From: Armatimonadota bacterium
GTDB lineage: Bacteria > Sysuimicrobiota > Sysuimicrobiia > Sysuimicrobiales > Kaftiobacteriaceae
Direction of reading: 5' to 3'
DNA length: 64,000 nucleotides
Assembly: GCA_031459765.1 (NCBI GenBank)
Contig: JAVKHY010000010.1
Location: 1-64,000 of the forward strand
Shown here: in pieces, positions 18,704 through 26,292 of the stretch
How positions within the stretch are numbered: the stretch's first letter is position 1
Layout: the number at the start of each line of letters is the position of its first letter
Made by a program: the position numbers and the translations under genes
Notes under the pieces: generated by a model
Seen by the model: the letters and a program-made list of their open reading frames with translations, nothing else
Database searches by the model: none
Told to the model about the DNA's origin: nothing

Positions 18704-18709
18704 TATAAT
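18704..18709 (+). promoter_or_regulatory. -10 box of the tRNA(CAT) promoter
   Basis: A perfect TATAAT overlaps the end of truA and lies ten bases before the first base of the tRNA, the right distance for a transcript that starts a few bases upstream of the mature 5' end. I see no good -35 hexamer (TTCCTC at 18680-18685 is the best, weak). Confidence 0.55.
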
Positions 18710-18719
18710 GCGCTCTGGC

Positions 18720-18794
18720 GGGCCCGTAGCTCAACGGCAGAGCGGCACCCTCATAAGGTGTGGGTTCCTGGTTCGAGCCCAGGCGGGCCCACCA
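18720..18794 (+). tRNA. tRNA with CAT anticodon, elongator Met (or Ile2)
   Basis: The cloverleaf is complete: acceptor stem GGGCCCG pairs with CGGGCCC, the D arm begins TAGCTC, the anticodon loop CTCATAA has CAT at 34-36, the T arm is CCTGG-TTCGAGC-CCAGG, and CCA is encoded. G1-C72 and the absence of three G-C pairs at the end of the anticodon stem exclude initiator tRNA. Elongator Met and lysidine-modified Ile cannot be separated by inspection. Confidence 0.93.
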
Positions 18795-18952
18795 CGGGCG
18801 CCCGGCCTCCTCTGAGCCGGGATCGTCGCATGGCCCGACTGTCCGGCCTGTCCGCCGGGCAGGTATCCCACCGGGCAAGGATGGGCCGCTGCCGAGGGGA
18901 ATAGTACTGCGGCTGTCGCGGCGAGGAAGGCCCGCGCGGCGGAGGTGGCGGC

Positions 18953-19210
18953 ATGGATGAACGCGAGCGCACCGGGATCTTCCGGGTCGGCGCGCCCACA
19001 TCCAGGGACATCCACCAGATCTTCAAGCACGTCTATCAGGCGCTGCGGGAGAAGGGGTACAACCCGGTGGATCAGATCGTGGGCTACCTGCTCAGCGGAG
19101 ATCCGACCTACATCACCAGCCACCGGGAGGCGCGGACCGTCATCCGTCAGGTAGACCGACTGGTGCTCCTGGAGGAGCTCGTCCGCTGCTACGTTGAGCA
19201 CAAACTCTAA
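18953..19210 (+). CDS. IreB/ReoM family regulatory phosphoprotein
   Basis: The 85-aa product matches the UPF0297/IreB family throughout: KHVYQALREKGYNPVDQIVGYLLSGDPTYI is the family core. In Listeria the homologue ReoM is phosphorylated on Thr7 by a PASTA kinase and controls ClpCP degradation of MurA; in Enterococcus IreB governs cephalosporin resistance. Here a threonine is also residue 7 (MDERERTGIF). The next gene, 54 bases downstream, is murA, the target of this pathway. Function in this organism is inferred from family and context. Confidence 0.93.
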   Translation: MDERERTGIFRVGAPTSRDIHQIFKHVYQALREKGYNPVDQIVGYLLSGDPTYITSHREARTVIRQVDRLVLLEELVRCYVEHKL

Positions 19211-19264
19211 TCGGCGGATCCATCCGCCGGGACCAGAGGACGGCAGGCCGACGGAGACGCCGCG

Positions 19265-20548
19265 ATGGACCAACTGATCATCCAGGGCGGGAGGCCTCTT
19301 CGGGGGTCGGTGCGGATCTCCGGGGGGAAGAACAGCGCGCTGGCCATCATCACCGCCGCCTGCCTCGCTCCCGACGTCTCGGTGCTGGACAACGTTCCGC
19401 TGTGCCGTGACGTCCTCACCCTCTCCGCCATCCTGGAGGCCCTCGGGGCGAAGATCACCCTGGCCGGGGGGCGGATGACTATCGACGCCCAGGCCGTCTC
19501 CCAGCACGTGGCCCCCTACGACCTCTGCCGGCAGATGCGGGCGTCCTTCTATACGGCGGGGATGCTGCTGGGCCGGCTGGGGCGGGCGCAGGTGCCGCTG
19601 CCCGGAGGCTGCGTCATCGGCTCGCGGCCCGTCGATTTCCACCTGCGCGGGTTTGCCGCGATGGGTGCCACCGTCCTTACCGAGCACGGCTATGTGCACG
19701 CCGAGGCCCCGCACCTGGGGTCGGCCAACTTCTTCGTCCCGCGCAGCAGTGTGGGCACGACCATCAACCTGATGCTGGCCGCCACGCTGGCCCGGGGCAC
19801 CACGATCCTGGAAAACGCCGCGCGCGAGCCGGAAGTGGTCGATACCGCCGTGTTCCTGAATCTGATGGGCGCCAGAATCAAGGGTGCCGGGACGAACACG
19901 GTCATCGTGGAAGGGGTGCGGGAGCTGCACGGGGCGACCTATGCCGTGATTCCCGACCGCCTGGAGGCCGGAACCTACCTGATTGCCGCCGCCGCCACCG
20001 GCGGGGAGGTGCTGGTGGAGCAGATGATCCCGGAGCACCTCGGCGCCCTGCTGGTCAAACTGGAGGAGGCCGGCGCCGTCGTGGAGCGCCGGACCGACGG
20101 CGTGCGCGTGCGTCGGGAGGGGCCGCTGCGCGGCGTGGACGTGGACACGGCGCCCTTCCCCGGGTTTGCCACCGACCTGCATCCGCCCTTCGTCGCGGCC
20201 ATGGCGGTCGCGGACGGCCGCAGCACCGTGCGGGAAACCATCTTCGAGTCGCGCTTTGGCTATGTGGACGAACTGCGCCGTCTGGGCGCGGACCTCCGCG
20301 TGGAGAACGACACCGTGGTGGTGAACGGCGTGCCGTTCCTCACCGGCGCGCCGGTGCAGGCCCCGGATCTCCGGGCCGGCGCGGCGGTGGTGATCGCCGG
20401 GCTGACCGCCCGGGGAGCCAGTGTCATCTCCGGCGTCGAGAACATCGACCGCGGCTACGAGCGGATTGAGGAGAAGCTGACGGCGCTGGGCGCCAGCGTC
20501 GAGCGGGTCACCACGACGACGGAACCGGCAGTGGCCCGGGTCGGCTGA
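19265..20548 (+). CDS. murA: UDP-N-acetylglucosamine 1-carboxyvinyltransferase MurA
   Basis: MurA transfers enolpyruvate from PEP to UDP-GlcNAc, the committed step of peptidoglycan synthesis. The 427-aa protein has Lys22 in SGGKNSAL, and the catalytic loop LPGGCVIGSRP with Cys116, so it should be sensitive to fosfomycin. The C-terminal GVENIDRGYERIEEKL is typical. The neighbour upstream is ireB/reoM, whose Listeria homologue controls MurA stability. Confidence 0.97.
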   Translation: MDQLIIQGGRPLRGSVRISGGKNSALAIITAACLAPDVSVLDNVPLCRDVLTLSAILEALGAKITLAGGRMTIDAQAVSQHVAPYDLCRQMRASFYTAGMLLGRLGRAQVPLPGGCVIGSRPVDFHLRGFAAMGATVLTEHGYVHAEAPHLGSANFFVPRSSVGTTINLMLAATLARGTTILENAAREPEVVDTAVFLNLMGARIKGAGTNTVIVEGVRELHGATYAVIPDRLEAGTYLIAAAATGGEVLVEQMIPEHLGALLVKLEEAGAVVERRTDGVRVRREGPLRGVDVDTAPFPGFATDLHPPFVAAMAVADGRSTVRETIFESRFGYVDELRRLGADLRVENDTVVVNGVPFLTGAPVQAPDLRAGAAVVIAGLTARGASVISGVENIDRGYERIEEKLTALGASVERVTTTTEPAVARVG

Positions 20549-20573
20549 GGGGGCCGAATCCCCCTGCGCCTGC

Positions 20574-20579
20574 TATAAT
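20574..20579 (+). promoter_or_regulatory. -10 box of the tRNA-Val promoter
   Basis: TATAAT lies 27 bases before the tRNA-Val 5' end, in the short gap after murA. No clear -35 box is seen 16-18 bases upstream (GGGCCG). It is similar in style to the TATAAT box before the tRNA(CAT) gene. Confidence 0.5.
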
Positions 20580-20606
20580 CAGCACGCCGGCCGGGCCGGC
20601 CGCCGC

Positions 20607-20681
20607 GGGCGAGTAGCTCAGCGGGAGAGCATCCGGTTTACACCCGGAAGGGCGCAGGTTCGATCCCTGCCTCGCCCACCA
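20607..20681 (+). tRNA. tRNA-Val (TAC)
   Basis: Acceptor stem GGGCGAG pairs with CTCGCCC; anticodon stem TCCGG/CCGGA encloses the loop TTTACAC with TAC at 34-36; the T arm is GCAGG-TTCGATC-CCTGC; CCA is encoded in the gene. TAC specifies valine. Confidence 0.95.
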
Positions 20682-20734
20682 TTACCCCACGGAGGTTGGA
20701 CCCGGCTACCGACTCCGGTTTCTGCCGCGGCGAG

Positions 20735-22168
20735 CTACCGGTCCCCCGACGACCTCGACACCTGGCTCAGCACCAGGCTCAGCCGCCGGTTGATCGCATT
20801 GAGGACCGCCCTGGCCGTGCCGGCGTATTTGTTCTCGTTTCCCGGAGCGATTCCCAGGAGCTTCTCCTCGCCCGCCGGGCTCATCAGCATGACCGCCACC
20901 CACAGCGCCTGGTGCTCGCCGTGGGAGACGGACTGGATGTCCTGGAGGATGACCCCGTACCCCGGAGGAAGCAGCTCGGTCAGGGCGCGGGCTGTCGCCT
21001 CCCCGACCAGGAACGGGATCCGATCCGGCGCATTCCGGCCGACGACACGGCCGACGGCATGGCGCTCACCGTACTGAACCTCCACCTCGACGGTGGCGGA
21101 GAGGCCTCCTTCGGCGAGGTTCCATCGGACGAGAGACACCCGGTGGGACTCGCCCGAAGGCGGCGCGGAGGCCGCCGGGGTTTCCTGCCCGGTCTTCGGA
21201 ACCGAGGGCGGTTCACCAGCCGGCTCAGGGGCGGCGGGGAGCGGCTCCGGTCCAAGGATCTCAGGTCCCGCCGCTTCCGTGATTCCCGCGGGGGCGGAAA
21301 CAGGTTCTTCCGGTGGCGCCGCCGGGCCCTCCGGCGACGCGGCCTCCTGGGGCGCGGGAACGGCGGCTGCCGCGGGCGGGAGGACCTCCTGCGCCACCGC
21401 CGGCTCCGGCGCCGTGGTGGCCGGTTCGACCGGCGGGATCGGAGCCTCAGCCAACTCGGCCGCCGCGCGGGCCGTCTCCCCCGGCTCCGGAATGGGTGGT
21501 GTTTCGGGTTCCCGTGGGATCGCCGGCTCAGCGGACGGCAGCTCATACACGGGAGCCTCCGCTTCCTCCAGGGGTTCCGCCGCGGCGGGTTCTTCGACCG
21601 GCGGGATCGCTTCCGCCGGGATTCCGGTCGATGGCGGGGACGGGGCGGGCGTCGTTCCGGCCGGAGCCGGGCCCCGATCGGCCTCCGTAGCCGGACCTCG
21701 GCCCCGCAGCGCGATCTCCGCCGAGATGATGAGCGCATCAAGCGCCGCGTAGGCGTCGGCCGGATTGGCCACGGGATCGGTCCCCGCCACGCCGAACCGG
21801 CCCTCCGGAACGCGGCCCTCTGCCGTCTCGATGGACAGCGTGAAGACCCGGTCGCGGATGCGGTTCAGCAGCTCCCGGATCTCGTCGTACGGTCGCTGGG
21901 TGAGGATGAGGAAGGCATCGCCCGAGTGGCGACCGAGGAGGTCGCGCCCGTCGAGCTGCAGGCGGAGGAGGCGCGCCACCTGGGCAAGGATGGAGTGGCC
22001 GGCGCGATAGCCGAAGACATCCATCAGCGTGCCCAATCCCGCGACCTGGATGCACACCGCGTGGATCTCCGACCTGGTAATCCAGGCCGTTCCCTCTGCG
22101 CGGAGGGCTACCGACCAGGGGAGGTGGGTAATCGGGTCGATTGTCGACATCTGCGGATCGCCGTCCAT
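20735..22168 (-). CDS. Degenerate GGDEF-domain protein with Pro/Ala/Glu linker
   Basis: The 477-aa protein has three parts. Residues 1-150 look like a GGDEF domain: DPITHLPWSVALR parallels the usual D-x-L-T-G-L-x-N-R, but the active-site motif is SGDAF (82-86), so cyclase activity is unlikely. Residues 155-345 are a Pro/Ala/Glu-rich linker. Residues 350-477 form an alpha/beta domain I do not recognise. No membrane segment is seen. GGAGGAG four bases before ATG 22168 supports the start. It may sense GTP or c-di-GMP; that is inference. Confidence 0.75.
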   Translation of the reverse strand: MDGDPQMSTIDPITHLPWSVALRAEGTAWITRSEIHAVCIQVAGLGTLMDVFGYRAGHSILAQVARLLRLQLDGRDLLGRHSGDAFLILTQRPYDEIRELLNRIRDRVFTLSIETAEGRVPEGRFGVAGTDPVANPADAYAALDALIISAEIALRGRGPATEADRGPAPAGTTPAPSPPSTGIPAEAIPPVEEPAAAEPLEEAEAPVYELPSAEPAIPREPETPPIPEPGETARAAAELAEAPIPPVEPATTAPEPAVAQEVLPPAAAAVPAPQEAASPEGPAAPPEEPVSAPAGITEAAGPEILGPEPLPAAPEPAGEPPSVPKTGQETPAASAPPSGESHRVSLVRWNLAEGGLSATVEVEVQYGERHAVGRVVGRNAPDRIPFLVGEATARALTELLPPGYGVILQDIQSVSHGEHQALWVAVMLMSPAGEEKLLGIAPGNENKYAGTARAVLNAINRRLSLVLSQVSRSSGDR

Positions 22169-22250
22169 TGGTCTCCTCCGGGGTCCGATAACATCATGCC
22201 CAATTACATGAATCTAGACCAATTCTTGTGCCCGACTCGCCAGGAGATTC

Positions 22251-22268
22251 GATAGACGAAAGTCTATC
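22251..22268. other. Perfect GNRA-loop hairpin between divergent genes
   Basis: GATAGACGAAAGTCTATC is a perfect seven-base inverted repeat with a GAAA loop, in the 217-base gap between two divergently transcribed genes. There is no T-run on either strand, so it is not a simple terminator. It may be an RNA hairpin in a leader or a protein-binding palindrome. The rest of this gap shows nothing I can name. Confidence 0.5.
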
Positions 22269-22385
22269 AGTCCTGCCAGGGCCGGATTCGGAGGGAATCT
22301 TCGGCATCCCACAGAATATCGTTCCGCATTGGCTCGTTTTCCTGCGTGAACGGGCCCTGGACTCATCCAGAAGCCCCCCGACGAG

Positions 22386-23009
22386 GTGAACCTTGTGAAG
22401 AAACTCAAGCCGACGGATACGGATGTGCTGCTCCGCATCATGCAGATTGCGGACTCCCCCTCGAACCTCGACGCCATGCAGTACATCCTGTTCCAGTTCG
22501 ACTTCAAGGATTACGAACAGTTCATCCTGGAGTGTCCCCCGGGGAGCATTCGGTTCAACAATTTCTTGCGGGTGGCGGTGTTCTGCGACAACCTGGGCGT
22601 GCTCGTGGACGGCGGTGCGCTCGATCCCGAGGTGGTCTTCGAACTCTACCCCATCCCCTGGGCCAAGATGGAACCCATCGTCATGGGGATGCGCCGCGAG
22701 CTGGGATGGCCGGATCTCTTCGACTATTTCGAAAAGCTCGGCAAGCAGTATCAGAAGTGGTGGGAGCCCAAGGCGAAGAAGATCAAACTTCCCGAAGCGC
22801 CCAAAGGTGAGGCGCCGCGCCCGGCGCTGCGGCCTGTGGCCCGGCCGACCCTGGTGCAGGCGACGCGGTTCGCGCGTCCCGGTGCCGTCCCGGCCCGCCC
22901 GGGGGCGGGAGCGGTGAAGCCGGCGGCCCGTCCGGCGGCTCCGGCCCGTCCGACCAAACCCGCCGCGAAGAAACCTGCGGCGAAGGCCAAGAAGAAGAGT
23001 CGGCGCTAG
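22386..23009 (+). CDS. Unrecognised protein with histone-H1-like basic tail
   Basis: A 207-aa cytoplasmic protein. Residues 1-135 are a compact, mostly helical domain with FNNFLRVAVFCDNLGVLVDGG and a Trp-rich end (KWWEPKAKK); the pattern resembles DUF4760-like helical domains, but I am not certain. Residues 140-207 are almost only Ala, Pro, Lys and Arg, with PAAKKPAAKAKKKSRR at the end, like bacterial histone-H1 tails that bind nucleic acid. GTG 22386 has only a weak upstream site; a GTG three codons later is possible. Function unknown. Confidence 0.75.
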   Translation: MNLVKKLKPTDTDVLLRIMQIADSPSNLDAMQYILFQFDFKDYEQFILECPPGSIRFNNFLRVAVFCDNLGVLVDGGALDPEVVFELYPIPWAKMEPIVMGMRRELGWPDLFDYFEKLGKQYQKWWEPKAKKIKLPEAPKGEAPRPALRPVARPTLVQATRFARPGAVPARPGAGAVKPAARPAAPARPTKPAAKKPAAKAKKKSRR

Positions 23010-23019
23010 GGGTTCGGGT

Positions 23020-24333
23020 CTAGCTGTGGGCCGCGGCCTTCCCGGTGTCCGGGAGGGCCGCGCTGGCGTCGGCCAGGATCTCCCGGAGGCTCTGCCGCTC
23101 CGTGGTAAGGAGTTCCCGGACCGCCCGCACGACCTGCGGGTCGAACTGCGTGCCACGGCCGCGCTCCAGCTCGGCGAGCGCCTGTGCCTCCCCCAGCGCG
23201 GTGCGGTAGGGCCGGTCCGAGGTCATGGCATCGAGCGCATCGGCGACGGCGATGATGCGCGCGCCCAGCGGGATGCGCTCGCCGCTCAATCCAAAGTATC
23301 CGCCCCCGTCGTACCGCTCGTGGTGATAGAGGATGAACTCTTTGCCTTCGCGGTACTCGGGCAGGCTGCCCACGATCTCCGCGCCGATGGCGGCGTGCCG
23401 GCGCACCTGTTCGATCTCCCGCCGGCTGAGGCTTCCGGATTTGCGGAGCAGCGCGTCGGGGATCCCCAGCTTGCCCACGTCGTGGACGCGGGCGGCACGG
23501 GCGATGGCCTCGCAGGTCTCGGGGTCCAGTCCAAGGCGGTCGGCCAGGCGCCGCGCCAGGGCGGCCACCCGCTGGGAGTGGGCGAAGGTATACGGATCGC
23601 GCCGGTCGATGGTATCCGCAAGCAGCTCCACGGTTTCCTTCGTCTGACGCAAGACGATCCGTTCGCTGCGCAGCGCCCGGTACACCGCCGCCACCGGGAG
23701 CGCCAGCACCGGGGTAAAGTAGGGCGCGTGAATGAAGATGACCGCGGCGACGACCCCGAGCAGCAGCGTGCTCAGGTAGGGGACCAGGGCGCGCCCGAAG
23801 GTCGCCCTCCAGTACGCGGGGAACCGCGTGCGCTGCAACAGGACCGCTGCGCCCGTCACGACGAGGCTGTTGACGACGTAGAAAGCCGCGACGGAGGTGA
23901 GGACGGCGGCCACCTGAGGCAGGGAAAATCCCGTCGCCAGCGGGCCCGGACTCAGACGCCAGTAGAGAGCGCCGGCCAGCCCGACCGTGAGCGCGGTCTG
24001 CGCCGCGTTGAAAGCGATGAGTTCGGGCTCCCAGCGCTGGAGGGTGTACAGCAGGGCGACGCCCGCCGCCGCGGTCAGGGCGGCGAACCCGGGCGGCAGG
24101 AGCAGCAGCAGGGCCATCATCACGGCGCTGCCCATGTTCACGGCGACGTTCTTGCCCAGGCAGATCAGGCAGTACCCGGAAACCGGAATCAGGAGGAGAC
24201 TGCCGGCGAGCAGCACCCAGAAGGTCGGGCCGGACGGGACGGTCGGGATCCAGCCGCGCAGGAAGAGGACCAGGCCGATCCCGGCCGCCATCGTGGCCCC
24301 CATGTACAGCCAGGCCGCTCGCGACAGACGCAT
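23020..24333 (-). CDS. Membrane HD-GYP domain protein
   Basis: Residues 1-220 contain about eight hydrophobic segments. Residues 235-415 are an HD-GYP phosphodiesterase domain: AHSQR, the HD pair at 284-285 in ARVHDVGKLGIP, HHERYDGGGYFG at 337-348, and DALDAMTSDRPYR. HD-GYP enzymes hydrolyse c-di-GMP. The third motif letter is Phe, not Pro (GYF at 345-347), which may weaken interaction with GGDEF partners but leaves the metal ligands intact. It is preceded on the same strand by a small exported peptide gene. Confidence 0.92.
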   Translation of the reverse strand: MRLSRAAWLYMGATMAAGIGLVLFLRGWIPTVPSGPTFWVLLAGSLLLIPVSGYCLICLGKNVAVNMGSAVMMALLLLLPPGFAALTAAAGVALLYTLQRWEPELIAFNAAQTALTVGLAGALYWRLSPGPLATGFSLPQVAAVLTSVAAFYVVNSLVVTGAAVLLQRTRFPAYWRATFGRALVPYLSTLLLGVVAAVIFIHAPYFTPVLALPVAAVYRALRSERIVLRQTKETVELLADTIDRRDPYTFAHSQRVAALARRLADRLGLDPETCEAIARAARVHDVGKLGIPDALLRKSGSLSRREIEQVRRHAAIGAEIVGSLPEYREGKEFILYHHERYDGGGYFGLSGERIPLGARIIAVADALDAMTSDRPYRTALGEAQALAELERGRGTQFDPQVVRAVRELLTTERQSLREILADASAALPDTGKAAAHS

Positions 24334-24364
24334 CGGGGGAGAGGTCGCGGCGTTGTCCGAACGT

Positions 24365-24538
24365 TTACTCGTAGGTGACGCCGAGGTCCTGCCAGTCGGT
24401 AACGGGGCTCTCCCGGCAAACCTTGCACCCGGTGAGTACCCCGATGCCCTCCGCCGGCCGCACCAGCCCCGGCACAGCCGTGGCGAGGAGGAGAAAGACC
24501 AGAGGCGGAAGCCATCTGCGGGCGATCCGGTTCATCAT
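24365..24538 (-). CDS. Small exported CxxC peptide
   Basis: A 57-codon gene: MMNRIARRW, then a hydrophobic stretch LPPLVFLLLATAVPGLV, then a short outside part with CKVC and the end DLGVTYE. The layout is a signal peptide or membrane anchor plus a redox or metal CxxC motif. GAGGGGGG lies about seven bases before ATG 24538; a longer reading frame exists upstream but lacks such a site. The HD-GYP gene starts 31 bases downstream, so the two are probably cotranscribed. Function unknown. Confidence 0.6.
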   Translation of the reverse strand: MMNRIARRWLPPLVFLLLATAVPGLVRPAEGIGVLTGCKVCRESPVTDWQDLGVTYE

Positions 24539-24680
24539 CTCGTGTCCCCCCTCGTCAGGATGGAACACACAACCCCCTGCCGATGACTCAGGGGGTAGCG
24601 GTGAGCGTAGCACCGGGGCCGGGGTCTGTCAACGCCAGATCGGCGTCGGTTTCTTGGAGCCTTGATGGCAGTTCGGCGCG

Positions 24681-25475
24681 TCAGCGCTGGGACTCGAGAC
24701 GCAGCGAGTCGATCAGTGCGCGGGCCCGTTTGGCTTCGTACATCCGCATGTCGGCCTGCTCCAGAGGCTCGGTGAAGGTGTCCCAGGTGCTCACGCCGAT
24801 GCTGACCGACAGCCCTTGGGGAGCGCCCAGCGGTCGCCAGTGGCCGAAGACGCGCTCCAGCCGGGCCACCACGGCCTGCGCGGCCGCCGCCCCGGTGCCG
24901 GACAGGAGGACGACGAACTCATCGCCGCCGTACCGGGCCAGGACATCGGCCGAACGGAGCGACGTCTTCAGGACATCGGCGAAGGATTCCAGGATGCCGT
25001 CACCGGCGAGGTGGCCGTTGGTGTCGTTGAACCGTTTGAAGTCGTCGAGATCCAGCATGGCCACGGAGAAGGTCCGCCCCGTCCGCCGGGCGCGCAGCAC
25101 CTCGGCGGCGTACACCTCGCGGAAGTAGCGACGGTTGTACAGACCGGTCAACGGATCGCGGATGGCGAGATCGTGCAACTGGCGCTGGGACTCCTGCAGC
25201 CGCAGCACGAGCACCCAGGCGATGCCGGCCATGACCAGGGCCACGAGCAGAAGGACACCCAGCTCGGCCAGGGTCGTGGCGAAGAAGAGACGGGTCTGAT
25301 CGCCGGCCAACTGGCTGATGCGGATCCAGCCGCGCACCACGACCACGGCGCTGGCCACGGCGACGCCTGCGGCCAGGAGGATGCCGACGAGCGTGGCCTG
25401 GGGGAGCGGCGGGTGCGTCCGCGACGGCCGCGCTCTCGGTTCCACGGGTGGTGGCTCGGACGGTAGCATGGGCAC
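24681..25475 (-). CDS. Membrane diguanylate cyclase (GGDEF)
   Basis: The 264-aa protein has two membrane helices (about 27-48 and 67-92) and a cytoplasmic GGDEF domain from about 104 with DPLTGLYNRRYF, LDLDDFKRFND and an intact active site RYGGDEF (GGDEF at 183-187). An RxxD inhibitory I-site (RSAD, 174-177) sits five residues upstream, so product feedback is expected. It should make c-di-GMP from GTP. The HD-GYP protein encoded nearby on the same strand would degrade it. Confidence 0.94.
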   Translation of the reverse strand: MPMLPSEPPPVEPRARPSRTHPPLPQATLVGILLAAGVAVASAVVVVRGWIRISQLAGDQTRLFFATTLAELGVLLLVALVMAGIAWVLVLRLQESQRQLHDLAIRDPLTGLYNRRYFREVYAAEVLRARRTGRTFSVAMLDLDDFKRFNDTNGHLAGDGILESFADVLKTSLRSADVLARYGGDEFVVLLSGTGAAAAQAVVARLERVFGHWRPLGAPQGLSVSIGVSTWDTFTEPLEQADMRMYEAKRARALIDSLRLESQR

Positions 25476-25590
25476 AGGGAGGCGTCAATCAGTCAATCGG
25501 AAGACCGCGCCCGGACCTGAAGCGTCCGGGCAGCCTCATGGAGATTTGTTCAAGGATTTGCGCCCGCGGCGCCCGAAGGGGGTGGTGCCG

Positions 25591-26292
25591 ATGATTGTGG
25601 AGGACCTCTACGAACTACAGGTGCTCGACTCGCACCTGAGCCGGCTGGAGCGGGCGCTGGCCGCCCTCGATGACGGGGCGCGGGTGCAGGAGCTGGCCGA
25701 GCGGGCCGCGGCGGAAGAGGCGGCCGTGACCGCGGAGCGACGCGCCAAGCAGTCCCGGCTGCAGGACCTGGAGCTCGAGCTGCAGAGCGTAGTGGAGAAG
25801 CGCCGCAGGATCGAGCAGGACCTCTACAGCGGGCGGATCGGCAACCCCAAGGAGTTGAGCGCGATGCAGGCCGATGTCGACCTGCTGGGGCGCCAGCGGC
25901 AGCGCCTGGAGGACGAGATGCTGGCTCTCATGGACGAGCTCGAGCGTCTGGACGAGCGGAGCGGCGTGCTCGCCCTGCAACGGCAGGCGCGCCAGCGTGA
26001 ACTGGAGGATCACCTGCTGCGGCATCAGGAGCAGGCCCGCGCGATCACCGCGGAGATCGCCGCCGTCCGCCGGGCGCGCGAGGCGAAGGCTGCAGCGATC
26101 GATCCCGAGGTCCTGCGCCGCTACGAGCGGTTACGCCAGCGGAAGGACGGCGTGGCCGTCGCTGCGGTAACCCACGGCATCTGCGAAGGGTGCCACGTGG
26201 CCATCCCCGAAGGACGCGTCGCCCAGATCCTGGAGGGAGAGCGGTTGTACACGTGCGAGGAGTGCGGGCGCATCCTCTATGTCTCCGGGTAG
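25591..26292 (+). CDS. Coiled-coil protein with C4 zinc ribbon (CT398 type)
   Basis: The 233-aa product is a long antiparallel coiled coil (about 15-185), with many Glu, Arg, Leu and Gln, and a C-terminal zinc ribbon: Cys198, Cys201, Cys222, Cys225. The motif GNPKELSAMQADVDLL is shared with the COG1579/CT398 family, of unclear role and linked in other species to flagellar or transcription factors. ATG 25591 follows GAAGGGGG. Its stop overlaps the RNase H gene, an association common in Bacillota and Actinobacteria. Confidence 0.9.
   Translation: MIVEDLYELQVLDSHLSRLERALAALDDGARVQELAERAAAEEAAVTAERRAKQSRLQDLELELQSVVEKRRRIEQDLYSGRIGNPKELSAMQADVDLLGRQRQRLEDEMLALMDELERLDERSGVLALQRQARQRELEDHLLRHQEQARAITAEIAAVRRAREAKAAAIDPEVLRRYERLRQRKDGVAVAAVTHGICEGCHVAIPEGRVAQILEGERLYTCEECGRILYVSG

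Noticed and set aside
20548-20565. Hairpin AGGGGG/CCCCCT after murA as a terminator
   Set aside because: Six pairs only and no T-run. A tRNA promoter follows at once. It may be chance in GC-rich DNA.
20696-22255. A 519-aa plus-strand frame opposite the GGDEF-like gene
   Set aside because: It is the Arg/Gly-rich complement of the Pro/Ala/Glu linker, and the minus strand has the recognisable domain and ribosome binding site.
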